NCBI GenBank assembly: GCA_018389105.1
Contig: JACATO010001086.1
Span: forward strand, 1 to 64,000
From: Nautilus pompilius
Taxonomy: Eukaryota; Mollusca; Cephalopoda; Nautilida; Nautilidae
Reading direction: 5' to 3'
DNA: 64,000 bases
Shown here in pieces: positions 17,337 to 29,640 of the stretch. A program made the position numbers and the translations under genes. A model generated the notes under the pieces. That model had not been told where the DNA came from. It worked only from the letters and a program-made list of their open reading frames with translations, and ran no database searches. Numbering within the stretch: position 1 is the stretch's first letter; the number at the start of each line of letters is the position of its first letter.

Positions 17337-17873
17337 CTGTTTGAAATAAGGGAATCTTTAAAAAAATTCACCAACGGTAGGCTTAGCCGGATGCATCAGG
17401 GAAGTCCCGATAACAGTACCAAGATAACACGACAACGTGAAAACCATAAATATAAATGTTCCATCACTGAACAATCAATCAGCCAGGGTCGGGCGTGGAT
17501 ACGACATCACTCGTGCATTAGCTCAAAGTAACCACCCACAAATGTCACGTAGATTTAAAATTATCCTTAGAAATAGAATGATATATCGCAAAAAAAAACC
17601 AAAAAAAAAAGATATTTAGGGTCATTTCACAGAGCTACAGTTAGTTCTTATAATATCGGCACAAAATCGAGCTATTATTTATCACCCGTTGTTGAGGCCC
17701 CGACGAAATCCACTGGTCTAAGATGCCGAATATACCATTAAGCAGTAGAAATACTAGACGACTTATTACCAATATGTCCAGCCCTAGAAACGGCCATCAC
17801 GGGATCTGATTCGGCATAAAAATGTACTGCACCCTCTGTGAACACTTTGATATCGATGTACAGACGAAATCGA

Positions 17874-17990
17874 CCAGCGAAAGTTACAGTTAACCGCAGT
17901 ATCACAATAGCCAGGGACTTGCAAATGCATACAAACAGAGATAACGTGTGATAAAGCAGATATCATCATTAAAAACCAACCAGATCGTAC
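17874..17990 (+). repeat. Dispersed repeat, copy B (117 bp)
   Basis: The partner of 14458-14574, in direct orientation 3.4 kb away, with array 1 and array 2 lying between the two copies. Confidence 0.85.
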
Positions 17991-18305
17991 ATCATTCACT
18001 GATGTGGCCCTGTCGGGTGGCTACGCACGGAATATGGTAAATGGAGAAGACCAGGAAGTACGTTGGCCTACAAACTAAATCTCAAAGCGTTTGGCAGTAA
18101 ATAGAAAGCAAAGGAGGAACTGGAACTGCTAATAGGGAAGTTTTTAGAAAATGGCTTGGTACGTACGATACCAGGTGCAAAAAAATGTCCAACTTCCATG
18201 CAAATGTAGTTATTTGAGGAAGTTCAAATATACATGAGAAAAGCCTGGCCGGCTCATCTCTAAAAAGAAACAACTGAGAACAACTTCTTCAGAGAGATTT
18301 TTAAT

Positions 18306-18378
<73 letters not shown>

Positions 18379-20786
18379 TAATAATAATAATAATAATAAT
18401 AGCTGTATCTGATAATAATATTCTTCCACTGCTAGAAATATATAAGCAAAAAATTGCTCTTTTTTTATTAATCCGGGATTTGTGATTTCTGGAATACATC
18501 TGATCAGAATGTTTTCCAGTCGTGCTATATTATTGTTTACTTCCTTCGGGTAAAAGAAGTCATTTTGGCCTAAGTATTTATCTCCCTTTGTTAATATGGC
18601 CTCTTCAATCATCTTCTGTAAAAGTCGCATTAAAATATTAAGTAAGATTAAGGACTTTCTTTTAAAACTTATGCATACCAACTCACTGGGAGGGTTGCTA
18701 TTGCTGCTTCAGAGTCAAAACTATTAGAATTTATTAAATTAAAATATATACTACAATTTCAGCGCAGCCTAAATGCGAATCAGTGGAGACTCCACGGAAC
18801 TCTCTAATACCGTGGCGCCGCAAACGGCCGTAACAAGAACCAAACAAGATGGCTGCGACGAGAACTGATTTCCAAAACAAGAGTTATCTAGTTCTAGAGA
18901 TCAAACAAATCCGCTACTTTTTGTAAGACGCTTCGTCAACAGCTTTTGTACTAAGGTTTTTACGAAGTGCTGTGAAGTAGTTGTGTAAAGATGAATGTTG
19001 ATTGTAATCCGATGCTGGAATAGATACAAGCTGCTTCAGAGCCAGCGGCCTGCCTCCCAGTTGCCTCAGCGAAGTATATAAATAGCTTTGGAATTTCACT
19101 TTAATTTAATTAAGAAATTTAATTAGCTGCATGCATGGAGAAGTATAGAGAGGAAACGACGAGAAATGGTAAAGATCGTTGGATGAATGGAACAGTTTGG
19201 AAAAGTAGAGGAATTCTTTTATTTAACCCCATTCCTATCAGTAGATCGAGAGAGCGAGGACCAGAAATAGGGGGGTAGACTGCAGACTCTCTGGAAAACA
19301 TAAACACTGGATTTTTTGGAAACATGTCGAGCATTAGAGTGATCATCAGCCACGGCAATAATTTCCGTACATTCTCAAATAACGCTGTAATGCCGAAGAT
19401 GAGGAGAATAACAAAAAACAATAGTAGATAAATAAAAGTAGAGTTACGATAACCCCACGATGGGGGGAGGGGTGCGATTGGCCATGATGAAAAGTTATTA
19501 AAGCATATGGCGGTCGGCCGCTCAGGCAGAAATGAAAATCCAGTCTTCCAGGAAACCAGATTTCATGCATAATTAGACACGTCTTGCAAACTGCAAAGAC
19601 ACTGGGCTATCAAAGTTAATAACGGTATCCAATTAATTGGTAATTGATCCTCTGAGCTCATTGTTAGGAGCTGCGACTGCCTCAGCGGGTCCAGGACATG
19701 AGAACACCACGGCACTAGAATCGATGGCCGCCCTAGCAGACAGCTATTTTCTGCTCCATATCTCTACCACCTGCTTCGCCGAAGCCTGCCGTTGTCAACG
19801 TCTGCGGGAAGAGTTGTGCAAATACTTGAAGTTAGACCTTTGTCCACAGCTAGAGACGGGCACTTGTTTATCGGAGATTTTAAATAACGCAAAGCTGTAA
19901 TGGCGAAAGGTTTTCGGAGACCGCAGCCTTGAGATCTGTCGTTTATCTCAGTCAAATAAGAGGGTAAGAGTCGTTCGCTTATATGAGGAGATTTAAGGTG
20001 ATACCGGGTCCAGGTCCTCCAGGATGGGATGCTTAAATCAGAAAGACGAGCAGAGTTAATTGAAGATGGCGAAAGCTCTTGCATGTATTTCGTTTCCCAT
20101 TGTGACTGCGCGAATTAAAGCTTCGGCTTTTGTTGATAAGGGTTGGAAAATACTTTGAAAGCAGAAAAGAATAAATAAATATAAAGAGGGTTTCAATCGC
20201 CGCGTTTGTTTTAAAATAAAACTCATATCGTATGCAGAGGGAAGTTCTGGCATCCAAGTGTGAAAACTTTAAGAAAAGTTTAAATGCCACGCCAGCTGAA
20301 TTCAGCGCGTACCTGTTTGAGAGGGGAAATGCCAAAAATTGTTTCTTTCTTTCAAGTGGCAGGTGCTGGAACCATCGACATCGATCGTCAGCATTAACTA
20401 CGGCTTCAAAAGTGATATATCGATATTTCCTTGTAACCCGTTCACACGTCGATCGCCAGACGCGGCGGCGACGTTCCGTAGAAATCTAAGTCACAAATGT
20501 ACGTAATACACACAGCGGCTCTCCCCTGTCGCCTAGATGCATAATGTAAATTCGTTATCCTAGAGTAACGAGTTAATTGTGCATTTAATGAGAAGCTTAA
20601 AAGAAAAAACAAATGTTCGTACTTCGGACGATGACCTCTTTACTGCTGACTAGTGTCTGATGTCGTCGTTGCAAATGAAGCAAAAGGTTTAACGTCTGAA
20701 ATTAATTAGATGTTAACTGCAAAGTGGTTGAACAGATTTGTGTGTATGGAATGAAAATGCATTTATAATTTTCTTGATGCAATGGC
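17991..20786. other. No gene seen
   Basis: Contains an AAT microsatellite. AAGATGG cores at about 18848 and 20063 resemble YY1 sites (CAAGATGGCTGC, GAAGATGGCG) but have no gene attached. The frame at 19637-19900 is not recognisable. Confidence 0.45.
18308..18400. repeat. (AAT)n microsatellite
   Basis: About 93 bp of AAT repeats with a single AATGAT interruption; the open frames here are spurious. Confidence 0.97.
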
Positions 20787-21365
20787 GAGAGAGAGAGAGA
20801 TGGAGAGAGATGACGTCAGTACAGATTGATATGACTTCATTACAGAGAGATATGACGTCAGTACAGCGAGAGAGATATGACGTCAGTACAGCGATAGAGA
20901 GATATGACGTCAGTACAGATTGATATGACTTCATTACAGAGAGATATGACGTCAGTACAGCGAGATATGACGTCAGTACAGATAGATATGACTTCATTAC
21001 AGAGAGATATGACGTCAGTACAGATTGATATGACTTCATCACAGAGAGATATGATGTCAGTACAGATAGATATGACTTCATTACAGAGAGATATGACGTC
21101 AGTACAGCGAGAGAGATATGACGTCAGTACAGCGATAGAGAGATATGACGTCAGTACAGATTGATATGACTTCATTACAGAGAGATATGACGTCAGTACA
21201 GCGAGATATGACGTCAGTACAGATAGATATGACTTCATTACAGAGAGATATGACGTCAGTACAGCGAGATATGACTTCATTACAGAGAGATATGACGTCA
21301 GTACAGCGAGATATGACGTCAGTACAGATAGATATGACTTCATTACAGAGAGATATGACGTCAGT

Positions 21366-21423
<58 letters not shown>
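20787..21423. repeat. CRE-core satellite array 3, 21-bp periodic, with a ~240-bp higher-order duplication
   Basis: About 16 exact TGACGTCA cores alternate with about nine TGACTTCA units, mostly in a 21-bp frame reading ATGACGTCAGTACAGAGAG. A block of roughly 240 bp beginning near 20865 is repeated beginning near 21106. It ends in a (GA)n run. Because 21 is divisible by three, both strands stay open for 100-200 codons (MTSVQRD-type and SLCNEVI-type repeats). I do not regard these as genes. Confidence 0.95.
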
Positions 21424-22459
21424 GCTGCTGGTTCAAAAGTCCACTGCCAAACTCTTTCACGAAAGGTAGTCAATTAACTCCTGACCACAATCTCTCTTCA
21501 ACAGTCAGCATCTCAACCTCACGCACAAAAAAAAATTTGCGGTTATAAATTGGATTTACTTTCCAAGCAGCCGCTGGGAAACCTTTTACTTTGAGAAGTG
21601 AAACAGAAAAAATGGACCTGACTGCGCTGAAGGAAATCTAAAGTACACCTTGGGTGGATGTAGCAACGTAGTGTGGTGAGGTAAAAGAGTTTTAAATATG
21701 TATTTCTCAGCTAAGGTATCTCGTTAAAAGAAAGGCTGGAGGAAAATGAGAGTTGCATTTACCATACAGTTGAACATGATGCTGCAAATACGAAAGCACA
21801 GATTTGTTTTGCTGTGAGTTTACATGAATATTGATAAGATTTTCTTGAAAGAGAGACATCTCAATGTTCTGCAACGATCAAGGCATCGTTTGACAGGTTG
21901 TTGCTCTATACCGCCATAAGATAAGATAACGATCCGAAGCACTCTGCCAAGCTTAGTACACATCGCCTTGTTAGAAAATCAAAAGGAACGTTATTCGAAT
22001 GAGATAGAAACCAGTACCAACCAGTACTAATCACTTTAGAGAGCAACATGGCTACCTAGAAGACAACTTTTTTTTAAAAAAATTCCCAAAATATGTTGAC
22101 AGTTACTTAAGTGAAATGTGGAATATTTTAATTTAGAAAAACCTGGAAGTGATAGCAACATCACAACCATTGGCTTATATCCTGATACACAGTTTATCTA
22201 ATTTTTCAAGAGATGTTTCCTTAGATAATTTACTTTCGCTAACTAATCTGATGAAAAGGTAGATAATTATGCATTTTGTCAACTTTTAAATAACTGTATC
22301 TGACCGAATTTAAATAGTTCAAGCGAGTATATGAGCACATCTGAACGTTAGGAAGTTTGCCAACGTGAATAGATGCCAACGCTGCGCCAAGGTGACGCAG
22401 GAGTTATTCGATGGTGACACCACAACAATCTGCTATCATCCGCCACGTCTCCACTTACC
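21424..22459. other. No gene seen
   Basis: About 1 kb of AT-rich, low-CpG sequence between array 3 and the Tc1 relic; nothing supportable. Confidence 0.5.
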
Positions 22460-23128
22460 GCTCTTGCTGACATCGCCCATGCAATAGGAGTGAGCCAGGG
22501 ATCCGTCCACCTTCATCTCCAAGGATCTGGCTATAGGTTGTGCGTCACCTAAAAAACGCCTGTCGAATAGAACGTTTAAACATCTCTGGTCAGAATAGAG
22601 CGTCTGGCAACAAGCCTAGAGAATCGGCAGCTTGTCTCCTTTCTCGTTGACTTCGGAACACCTGGGTTTAGAGAAAATCTCTGGGAGAACATCGGGCCCT
22701 GCGCCACTGGCTGACGATCAAACATGCGAGGTGTTTTGTCGAAAAACAACATGTGAATTACTCCAGGTACATTTATAAATTTGAAAAAAAATCATCTACC
22801 ACTGTATCTAGAAAGGAACACTGAGATTCGATGTCCATATTCGTCGGGATGATAGTTCCCACACTGCAGTTTTCATATGACCACAGTCTGGAAGAAGGTT
22901 CAGAGCATCCAACTTAATCTCTGCGAATCCCCATATGAATCTGACTGAACTTATATGGAAGCTTTTTAAATGTCAGCTGAAAACTACTCATTCGCATCCC
23001 ACCAAGATGTTAGAATTAATGGAAGCTCTCCCACATATAGAGAAGAACTGCGACCAGATTGTCACACAGAATCTGAGATTCAAAGCTAAGCAGAATAAAT
23101 TCTCCTCTGCCGTTTACTCAAAAAGCTA
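22460..23128 (+). pseudogene. Tc1/mariner-like transposase relic
   Basis: At 22460 a frame reads ALADIAHAIGVSQGSVHLHL, which fits a mariner/Tc1 helix-turn-helix. At about 22930 another reads PYMNLTELIWKLFKCQLKT, resembling the catalytic-Glu block (NPxExxW) and tail of these transposases with the Asn-Pro-Ile altered. The distance between them is too short for a full catalytic domain, so part is deleted, and stops are present. TIRs were not found. The match is by eye. Confidence 0.4.
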
Positions 23129-25025
23129 ACGTACTTAAACAACAACGGGTGGCCAAATTATCTGGACAGGTAACTGCGCGTGTATATACTGAGAGAGAGA
23201 GTGTATTGTAAAATATCATGGAACTTCTTAAGTCCAAACCTGAAAATCTAAAGAATAATTAGAAAGCGTTTTTTTTATCTCTTTATTTTCTTAAAATGAC
23301 AGAGAAATACCAGAAAGTAACACAAAATGTTTTTATTTTAAATTAGTATTTCTTGTGAAAGACTTTGGTTCACGTAAAGCATGACAGTACGGTGTTATGC
23401 TACGACACAATTTGTTGATGTAAGTTCGATGGATGAAATTCCAAATGTCTTGGATGACTGCCTGCCCATGATTAATCTAATCTGCTTGGCTGCCATGCAA
23501 CATTTAATATATAATCCCACACACATCCTCAGTAATACTCAATTTTAGCACATTATCAAACCCTGTTTTTATTTTTAAATATCGTTTGACTATATTTGAA
23601 GTAATCCTCTTCTAGATGTCCAAGTGCCCGATGCCATTGCATTCTGTATGAAAATCTGCTCGAGTTTACCAGCAGCTGAACCACCGTCAGTCTTGTAATC
23701 ACATATCTCCGTTTACAAAGATGTAGTCCCAGAGAGACAAATCGATCACCCGCCAACAGCTCACAGAAGATGCCATGCACTGACTTTTCCGTCATTCTCC
23801 TTTGGTCGTCAAACGAACTGCCGACTGTTTCCTGACAACAGGAATTTCGAGTCATCTGTAACTAGGACATTATTTTTTTAAAAAAAAAAAATATTCTGAT
23901 GTCTATCCTTTAATCTTTGCTTTCCTCCTCAGAGATAGTTTTCAGAACTGAATCATTTTCATTCACACCCAATTTATGCTAATTTATTTGTTGTTTTTGA
24001 CGTAATCGTTTTACTTGTATTCACAGAAGTACTGTTTGTAAGATGTTAGACATGTGGCAAAATTTGGAAGATAGTTTAGACTTAAAGTATTTGGCTAAAC
24101 GTTAGACTTAACCACAATTCGTCTCGTGAAATATCCCTCACGATCCAGAAGCTACATCTCGCAATGTTTATCACGACATATTTCCCTTCCAAGATCCATG
24201 TATACATCAAACACAGGGCACTGAGTTTTAACGTTATATGAATCTGTAGAGGGAGTGTGGATTGTTTCCCTTACTGTTACGCTACACTAAAGCCGTACGG
24301 AGGCGCTGCTGTAGCCGTAAAGAACATGGCCAAAGTGAATGTTTCTTTTACGAAAATAGTTGCAATAGAATTTCCAATGAAAGGTGGTAGGGCTGCCCAC
24401 ATTAGTGGTTGGTTGTGTGCTTTGAGTAGGAACGCCTGAATGTGTCTAAGCGATGTCAGGAAGTTTGTCAAAGATTCAACGAGAGGGAATCAACAGAAGT
24501 CTCCTCATCAAATAAGCAGAGACGTGGAAATGATTCAGGAATATCTTCGTACTGGTTCAAAAATCATGGGCCAGAATCCGAATGGAAAGAATGGACTATC
24601 GTCACACCAAATAGACAGAAAGAGATTTAGAACCGCGAGCTCTGCGAGAGCCTTCCACACCGGAACTGAAACTGCGACAAGCCGTCTGTGGCATACACCA
24701 CTGAAAACGATATCCGATGACCTGTGATGGGTTAATAACGAGGAAGTTCGATGAATGGAATTCAACATCTGACATGATTCTGTTGACGTCATAAATGGCA
24801 ATACTTCGAACAACGGTCACTAGGAATACCGTGATTCGATACTATACATTGAATTACACTTGGGAATAAATGCGCAAAGTATGCAGAAATTATAGAAAAC
24901 AACTTATTTCTTATCCGAATTGTGCAAAAATTTTATTATGTGATAATGGGAGAATGACGTCACAGTTTCTACCGGCAATTTAAAAAGTTAAAAATATTAA
25001 AATAATGGGAGTAGTGGGGTAATTG

Positions 25026-25026
<1 letters not shown>
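23129..25026. other. No gene seen; two isolated CREs
   Basis: TGACGTCA at 24784-24791 and 24955-24962. Overlapping short open frames on both strands at 24257-24820 have no recognised domain. Confidence 0.45.
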
Positions 25027-25062
<36 letters not shown>

Positions 25063-25128
25063 TGGGATGGAGAGAGAAAGAGAGAGAGAGATGGTGGGAT
25101 GGAGAGAGAAAGAGAGAGATGGAGAGAG

Positions 25129-25181
<53 letters not shown>
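25027..25181. repeat. (GA)n with GGTGGGATG interruptions
   Basis: GA runs broken twice by GATGGTGGGATGGAG-type modules, then a long pure GA run. Open frames through it are artefacts. Confidence 0.95.
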
Positions 25182-27967
25182 CTTTTGTACATACGCGGCC
25201 AGCACATTGTCCGATTAACCCACTTGGTACTGTTTGCCCCTCCTGGGTCAAGGTCACGCCCAGATCGTGTAAGATTTTGTGGAAGAGAATCCCTGAGCAT
25301 AATAGTATGTTTAGCGAGTAAAAGGTCTGGAGACCTGGCTGATTGTAGCCGTGCTGTTGTTTCTTTGGGGACAGACCCCTCTCCGTAACCCTTCGCGTCC
25401 TGGTGACAGCCACGCGAAGCCTCGGACGGACGGGAAGGACTCTTTTCGGAAAGCTTCGTTTGCTGCCAATGGACCCTTTGTCGAACAGTCTGGACCTTCA
25501 GCGAACTAACAGAGTCTGGCGGAAAACGATATCCGGATAGGGGATTAACGTATGGATTAGCTAATGCGCAATCCCGTGTTTGTAAAAATGGCTTCTAATG
25601 GTGTAGGGAGCACTCGTCTTCCAGAACCCGCCGACTTCTGCTGGGCGGCTGATGACCCACCAGGCGACGTCAGCTTCCACGGTGCAGCCATCTTGAAACT
25701 TAGCGCTGCTGCAAGGATTCTCTGAGTACCTGACCTGGCGTCTGGGAGACAGACTACTATTTCTCCGACATTTTTTGTATCAACCAAATAGTTTCCATTT
25801 CGAACTTGCTGGGGGTTTTTCTTTAAATACACCATGAGGTTTTTGAGATCGGAAGGGGAGAGGCTATCACGTGCTCCCTACTTTACATCTAGTACACATA
25901 TATATTTGTGTGTGTGTGTTTCTCTTTCGAATTCAGCAAATTAACTTAAATGAACCGAGACTGATATACGCTCGCAGACTCTGGTTGTCGTCTACCAGCG
26001 CGATCAATCTCGGTGTGGTGGAAGACTTCCGCTTCCGGAAGCTCTCTGAACGGAAGACATTAGAAATAAATAACTGGCTTCGATCTGTTGACGTAAAGAG
26101 TTTTATATCCAAACTACAACTGTTACCGTTGAAATTCCCTCCATACGAGACTTTAAAAAAAGAGAAAGATTTTTTTTTTAAGATTTACAAAGCAGATTCA
26201 GCGATTATGCTATAACCGGATCATCTTTCGAGATCGATTAATGATCGCTTTGCAACGTAGTGAAGCCGTCAATCGATAGACGTCAGGTGCTTGGTGTAGA
26301 ACGGAACCGCGAGCTTGTGGAGTTTGATATACACATTTATCCTTTCGGAAAAATGGAATAGGATCAACCAAAATACCGTCCTTCGTACTTGTAATAAGAC
26401 AGCCCAGGAATGATATGTATGCATCAGGCTGAATCTTTAACGAATATGGCATCGTACATTCGGTGAACAGGCGATTTAAACCAACCGTTTTGGTTTCTTC
26501 CATTAACGTCGCCGCTCCATCTTATGCCCACCGTCGTGCCACGCCCACCTACCATAACGCGTTTCTTACTCTAAACCCGATCGCATCACCGCACCTGACT
26601 GGGGAGTTTGATGCAGATTCTCAATCAAATGATGGTGCAGCCTAATTACCGAAGTACAGTAATGTTTTCTTATGGGAATGATGGCGCAAGAACAAATTCG
26701 GGTGATGCAAAATACGATAATTTGCCCCCCCCTCTACCTGGTACCGCTAACGTGGACGTCCATCGTTGTCATTAGATTTCCCCGTCACAAAACTGTCAAA
26801 GACATTCGTGTGTTGGCTCAAGAGGCAGGAAGCACATACTGCGTCCCACCGAGAATAGGATTTTATAGTTATAAGAGTCGGAGTTAATGACACAAACATT
26901 CCTTTGTGTCAGGGCTGCCTGCGAGCGCTTTGAAATCCGAGCTTTTGGAGATGTCCATCCATCCATCAGTCCCAAGGGCTGCTTTCTGACAGACGTTCAT
27001 ATGGTGACGGCTGTCAAGGTCTCGCTATCTCGCTGCGCGATTGGGCGATACTTCGAGTCGAGAATCATATTCTACTGGGTAGAAGGGTACAGCAAAGTCT
27101 CATTGGAGTGGCAGGTAAACAGATCGTAGTGGATCGGTTCGGGTAGCTTCCGTTCATCCTCTCAGCACCAGAAACAGGACGAAATTGGGTTTTGTGTTGT
27201 TGTTTTTTTTGTCAGGAGAACAATGATCACAGAAGATGTTTGGTTCCCTCTGTTGGCAGTGCCACCAGGCACCAATCTCACCGTCTCTTTGAGAGATCAA
27301 AAGGGAAACCTAGGATCCGGATTGAATTCACCTGACGATTGAAGGCTGACGCGACCGTACGGAATATCTTCTTTCCTCTCTTTAGCAAGAAAATCCATTC
27401 ACGAAGATTCCCGATTGATTTAAAAAACAAAAGGCTGGAGGGTTTCTCGTTTTTAAAATTATTATTGATTAACTAGAAACCAGGAGAATAAATTGTCGAT
27501 TTTTCTTACCATTCACTGGGTCGGCTATTGGCTTTAGAAAAGTTCGGACGATGCTGCCGTTTAAGAACGGAGTAACAGAAGGCGGAAATTGCCGGTTTTC
27601 TCAAACTGTACAGACAGATGCAAGTTTTAAAACAACAACAATGAATGCGAACGAACATCACAAACAGGTAAATAACGCGTTTAGCCGCTCTTCCGAAAAG
27701 TCTTATTTTCATTTTTAAGAAATCTGGAGACAGGTTATCACAAAAACGGCCATTCATAGTTATTTGTTGCTGCCATTACATAACTGTACATCACAGTTCG
27801 TTATTTAAAAAAAAAAAATTCACACACACGTTACTGTCTGTAAATTCACGATTCTTTCCGTTCAAGAACACAGGGATGGAGGGAGGGGAGAAAGATTCCA
27901 AGCGAATATTGATTTCGCGAGATTTATTGACGTCTTGTGCAAAATCTAAAGATTTCCTGTAAATGAT
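25182..27967. other. CpG-rich stretch without an identified gene
   Basis: Especially CpG-dense (about 39 CpG in 26461-27060), including GCCGCTCCATC and CACGCCCACC type motifs. Several moderate open frames lie on both strands (25557-25835, 25871-26215, 26210-26503, 26887-27129), but none has a domain I know or clear splice structure. Confidence 0.4.
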
Positions 27968-28262
27968 CAGAGAGAGAGAGAGATAGATAGAGAGAGATAT
28001 GATGATGACGTCAGTACAGAGAGAGAAGATATATATATATATATAGAAAGAGAAGATATATATATAGAGAAGATATATATATCTAGAGAGAGAGAGGAGA
28101 TATATATATAGAGAAGATAATATATATATAGAGAGAGGAAGATATATATATATAGAGAAGATAATATATATATAGAGAAGATATATATAATATATATATA
28201 GATAGAGAGAGAAGATATATATATATATAGAGAGAGAGGAGATTATATATATAGAGAGAGAG
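27968..28262. repeat. Compound GA / CRE core / TA microsatellite
   Basis: (GA)n with GATA leads into one TGACGTCAGTACAGAGAG unit (27987 on), followed by repeated modules of (TA)n joined by GAGAAGA or GAGAGA. It belongs to the same family as the arrays at 14.8, 16.8 and 20.8 kb, here with expansion of the TA part. Confidence 0.92.
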
Positions 28263-28543
28263 TTGGGAAGTTGTGCGACATTTGCATGGATGCAATGGAT
28301 TCATCAGAGGTTTGAATTAAAATCACTTTTGTGTCAGGCTAATAAACTTCTGTATCTTTAACCCCTTCCTTTATTCCCTTTTGTTTTTGTTTCTGAATAT
28401 TCTGGCGTTATCATATATCCGCCATTGTCTATGAGTCGTGGCTAAAAAGCGGACTGGGGGTCCAAAAAATAAATGTTCTGCTTGTCTTTCTTCTCTCGAG
28501 TCTTTTCAATGATGATGGCTGTATTATAAATCATATAACCATA

Positions 28544-28601
<58 letters not shown>
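28544..28601. repeat. (AAT)n microsatellite
   Basis: About 58 bp of AAT repeats. Confidence 0.96.
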
Positions 28602-28602
<1 letters not shown>

Positions 28603-28739
28603 AAGTTAGTTTCCCTCCCTTTTACAGCAAAATTAATCAGAAGCGCTGTTGTACAGTACCCTGTCATAATAATTTGGAAATCTATTTTTACTGGGATGTG
28701 TTGATTTGTTGAAGAAACTGGAAAACAAAGACAAGAGTG

Positions 28740-28930
28740 AAATTCTTTATGTAGGTACTTGGGTAAGCCCCCCTTTTGAAGACGGAGAGGATCCACCAAG
28801 TTTGGCATTGAATCTATGTTCCGTCGTCTCGTTGGAGGAATGTGGATGGGTTGCTAATAGATGACGGAGCAGATACTCTTACAATACTCGATCGGATTCA
28901 TATCGGCGCTGTGGGTTCCAGGTGAAGACG
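28740..28930 (-). pseudogene. Tc1-like transposase C-terminal relic
   Basis: The minus strand reads THSADMNPIEYCKSI (around 28910-28870), resembling the SPDLNPIExxW block that holds the catalytic Glu in Tc1-like transposases. It is followed by a stop and then IPPTRRRNIDSM, like the family tail. Only the C-terminal part is discernible. Confidence 0.45.
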
Positions 28931-29319
28931 TTAACATCCTCGGTTTCTCTTTCAGCCCGTGCCAAGTCTCGCGGAGTTAGCGAGATCCTGACGGTGCCAA
29001 AGTTATACATCTATCTAACTTAAACTTTCAGTGTTTCACTGTCTAAAGATAACAAAAAGCAGGCATTTGGAACTTGTAAGAAATGCAGCTGAACAGGTTA
29101 TACAGTCGATCAGGAAGAGTTGCATCTCAACTGAAGCAAAAGCCGCTTACGTAAACAATAAATAAAAAAATTTTAATTATCTGTAAAGAATAGCATTTTC
29201 GAAATAGCAATATTTTTATTATACAGTTCCGTGCACATTCATTTCGCCATTCCCAACAAATGAATGTATCCAACAGAAGTTCGCGTGTCTCAAGTGTGAT
29301 GATATATGTGGTATCTAGG

Positions 29320-29640
29320 TGGGCAGAAGACAAGCTGATCGCTCGAATTCTTCCTTTACCCGAGATCGTGACATACACTGCTGCTCAGTTTACGGCCAGA
29401 CCAAGAGCGACACTGCCACAAGAACATGGCACCGCTCACAGAATATAAATAAGCCGATGACCGGTCCAAGCAATCCAAAAATGATTTGGCTACAGACTGT
29501 GTACCGAACCCAGATTAGGCGGGAGGCGTGGTCGAAACCATGTCTGGCAAGACTCTTCGAATATCGGCGACGAGCGCGTGAAGTCTTGGCAAAGATCTCC
29601 AGCAACGACACATTCACATTCTAGAAACGTCTCATACCAA
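29320..29640 (+). pseudogene. Tc1-like transposase N-terminal relic
   Basis: The plus-strand frame contains RDRDI, a Thr/Ala-rich stretch, then LQTVYRTQIRREAW and YRRRAREVLAKIS. The order DRxI ... QTVxxRLR ... RRAR is that of the second helix-turn-helix and linker of Tc1-like transposases. No DDE region remains readable. It lies next to, but on the opposite strand from, the relic at 28740-28930, so the two are separate insertions or a rearranged one. Confidence 0.4.

Noticed and set aside
20858..21460. 200-codon minus-strand and 86-110-codon plus-strand open frames with 7-residue repeats
   Set aside because: They exist because the satellite period (21 bp) is divisible by three and the unit has no stop in several frames; both strands are open equally and flanks are unrelated.
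23556..23855. 99-codon minus-strand open frame considered as a transposase piece
   Set aside because: Faint similarity to helix-turn-helix regions could not be sustained residue by residue.
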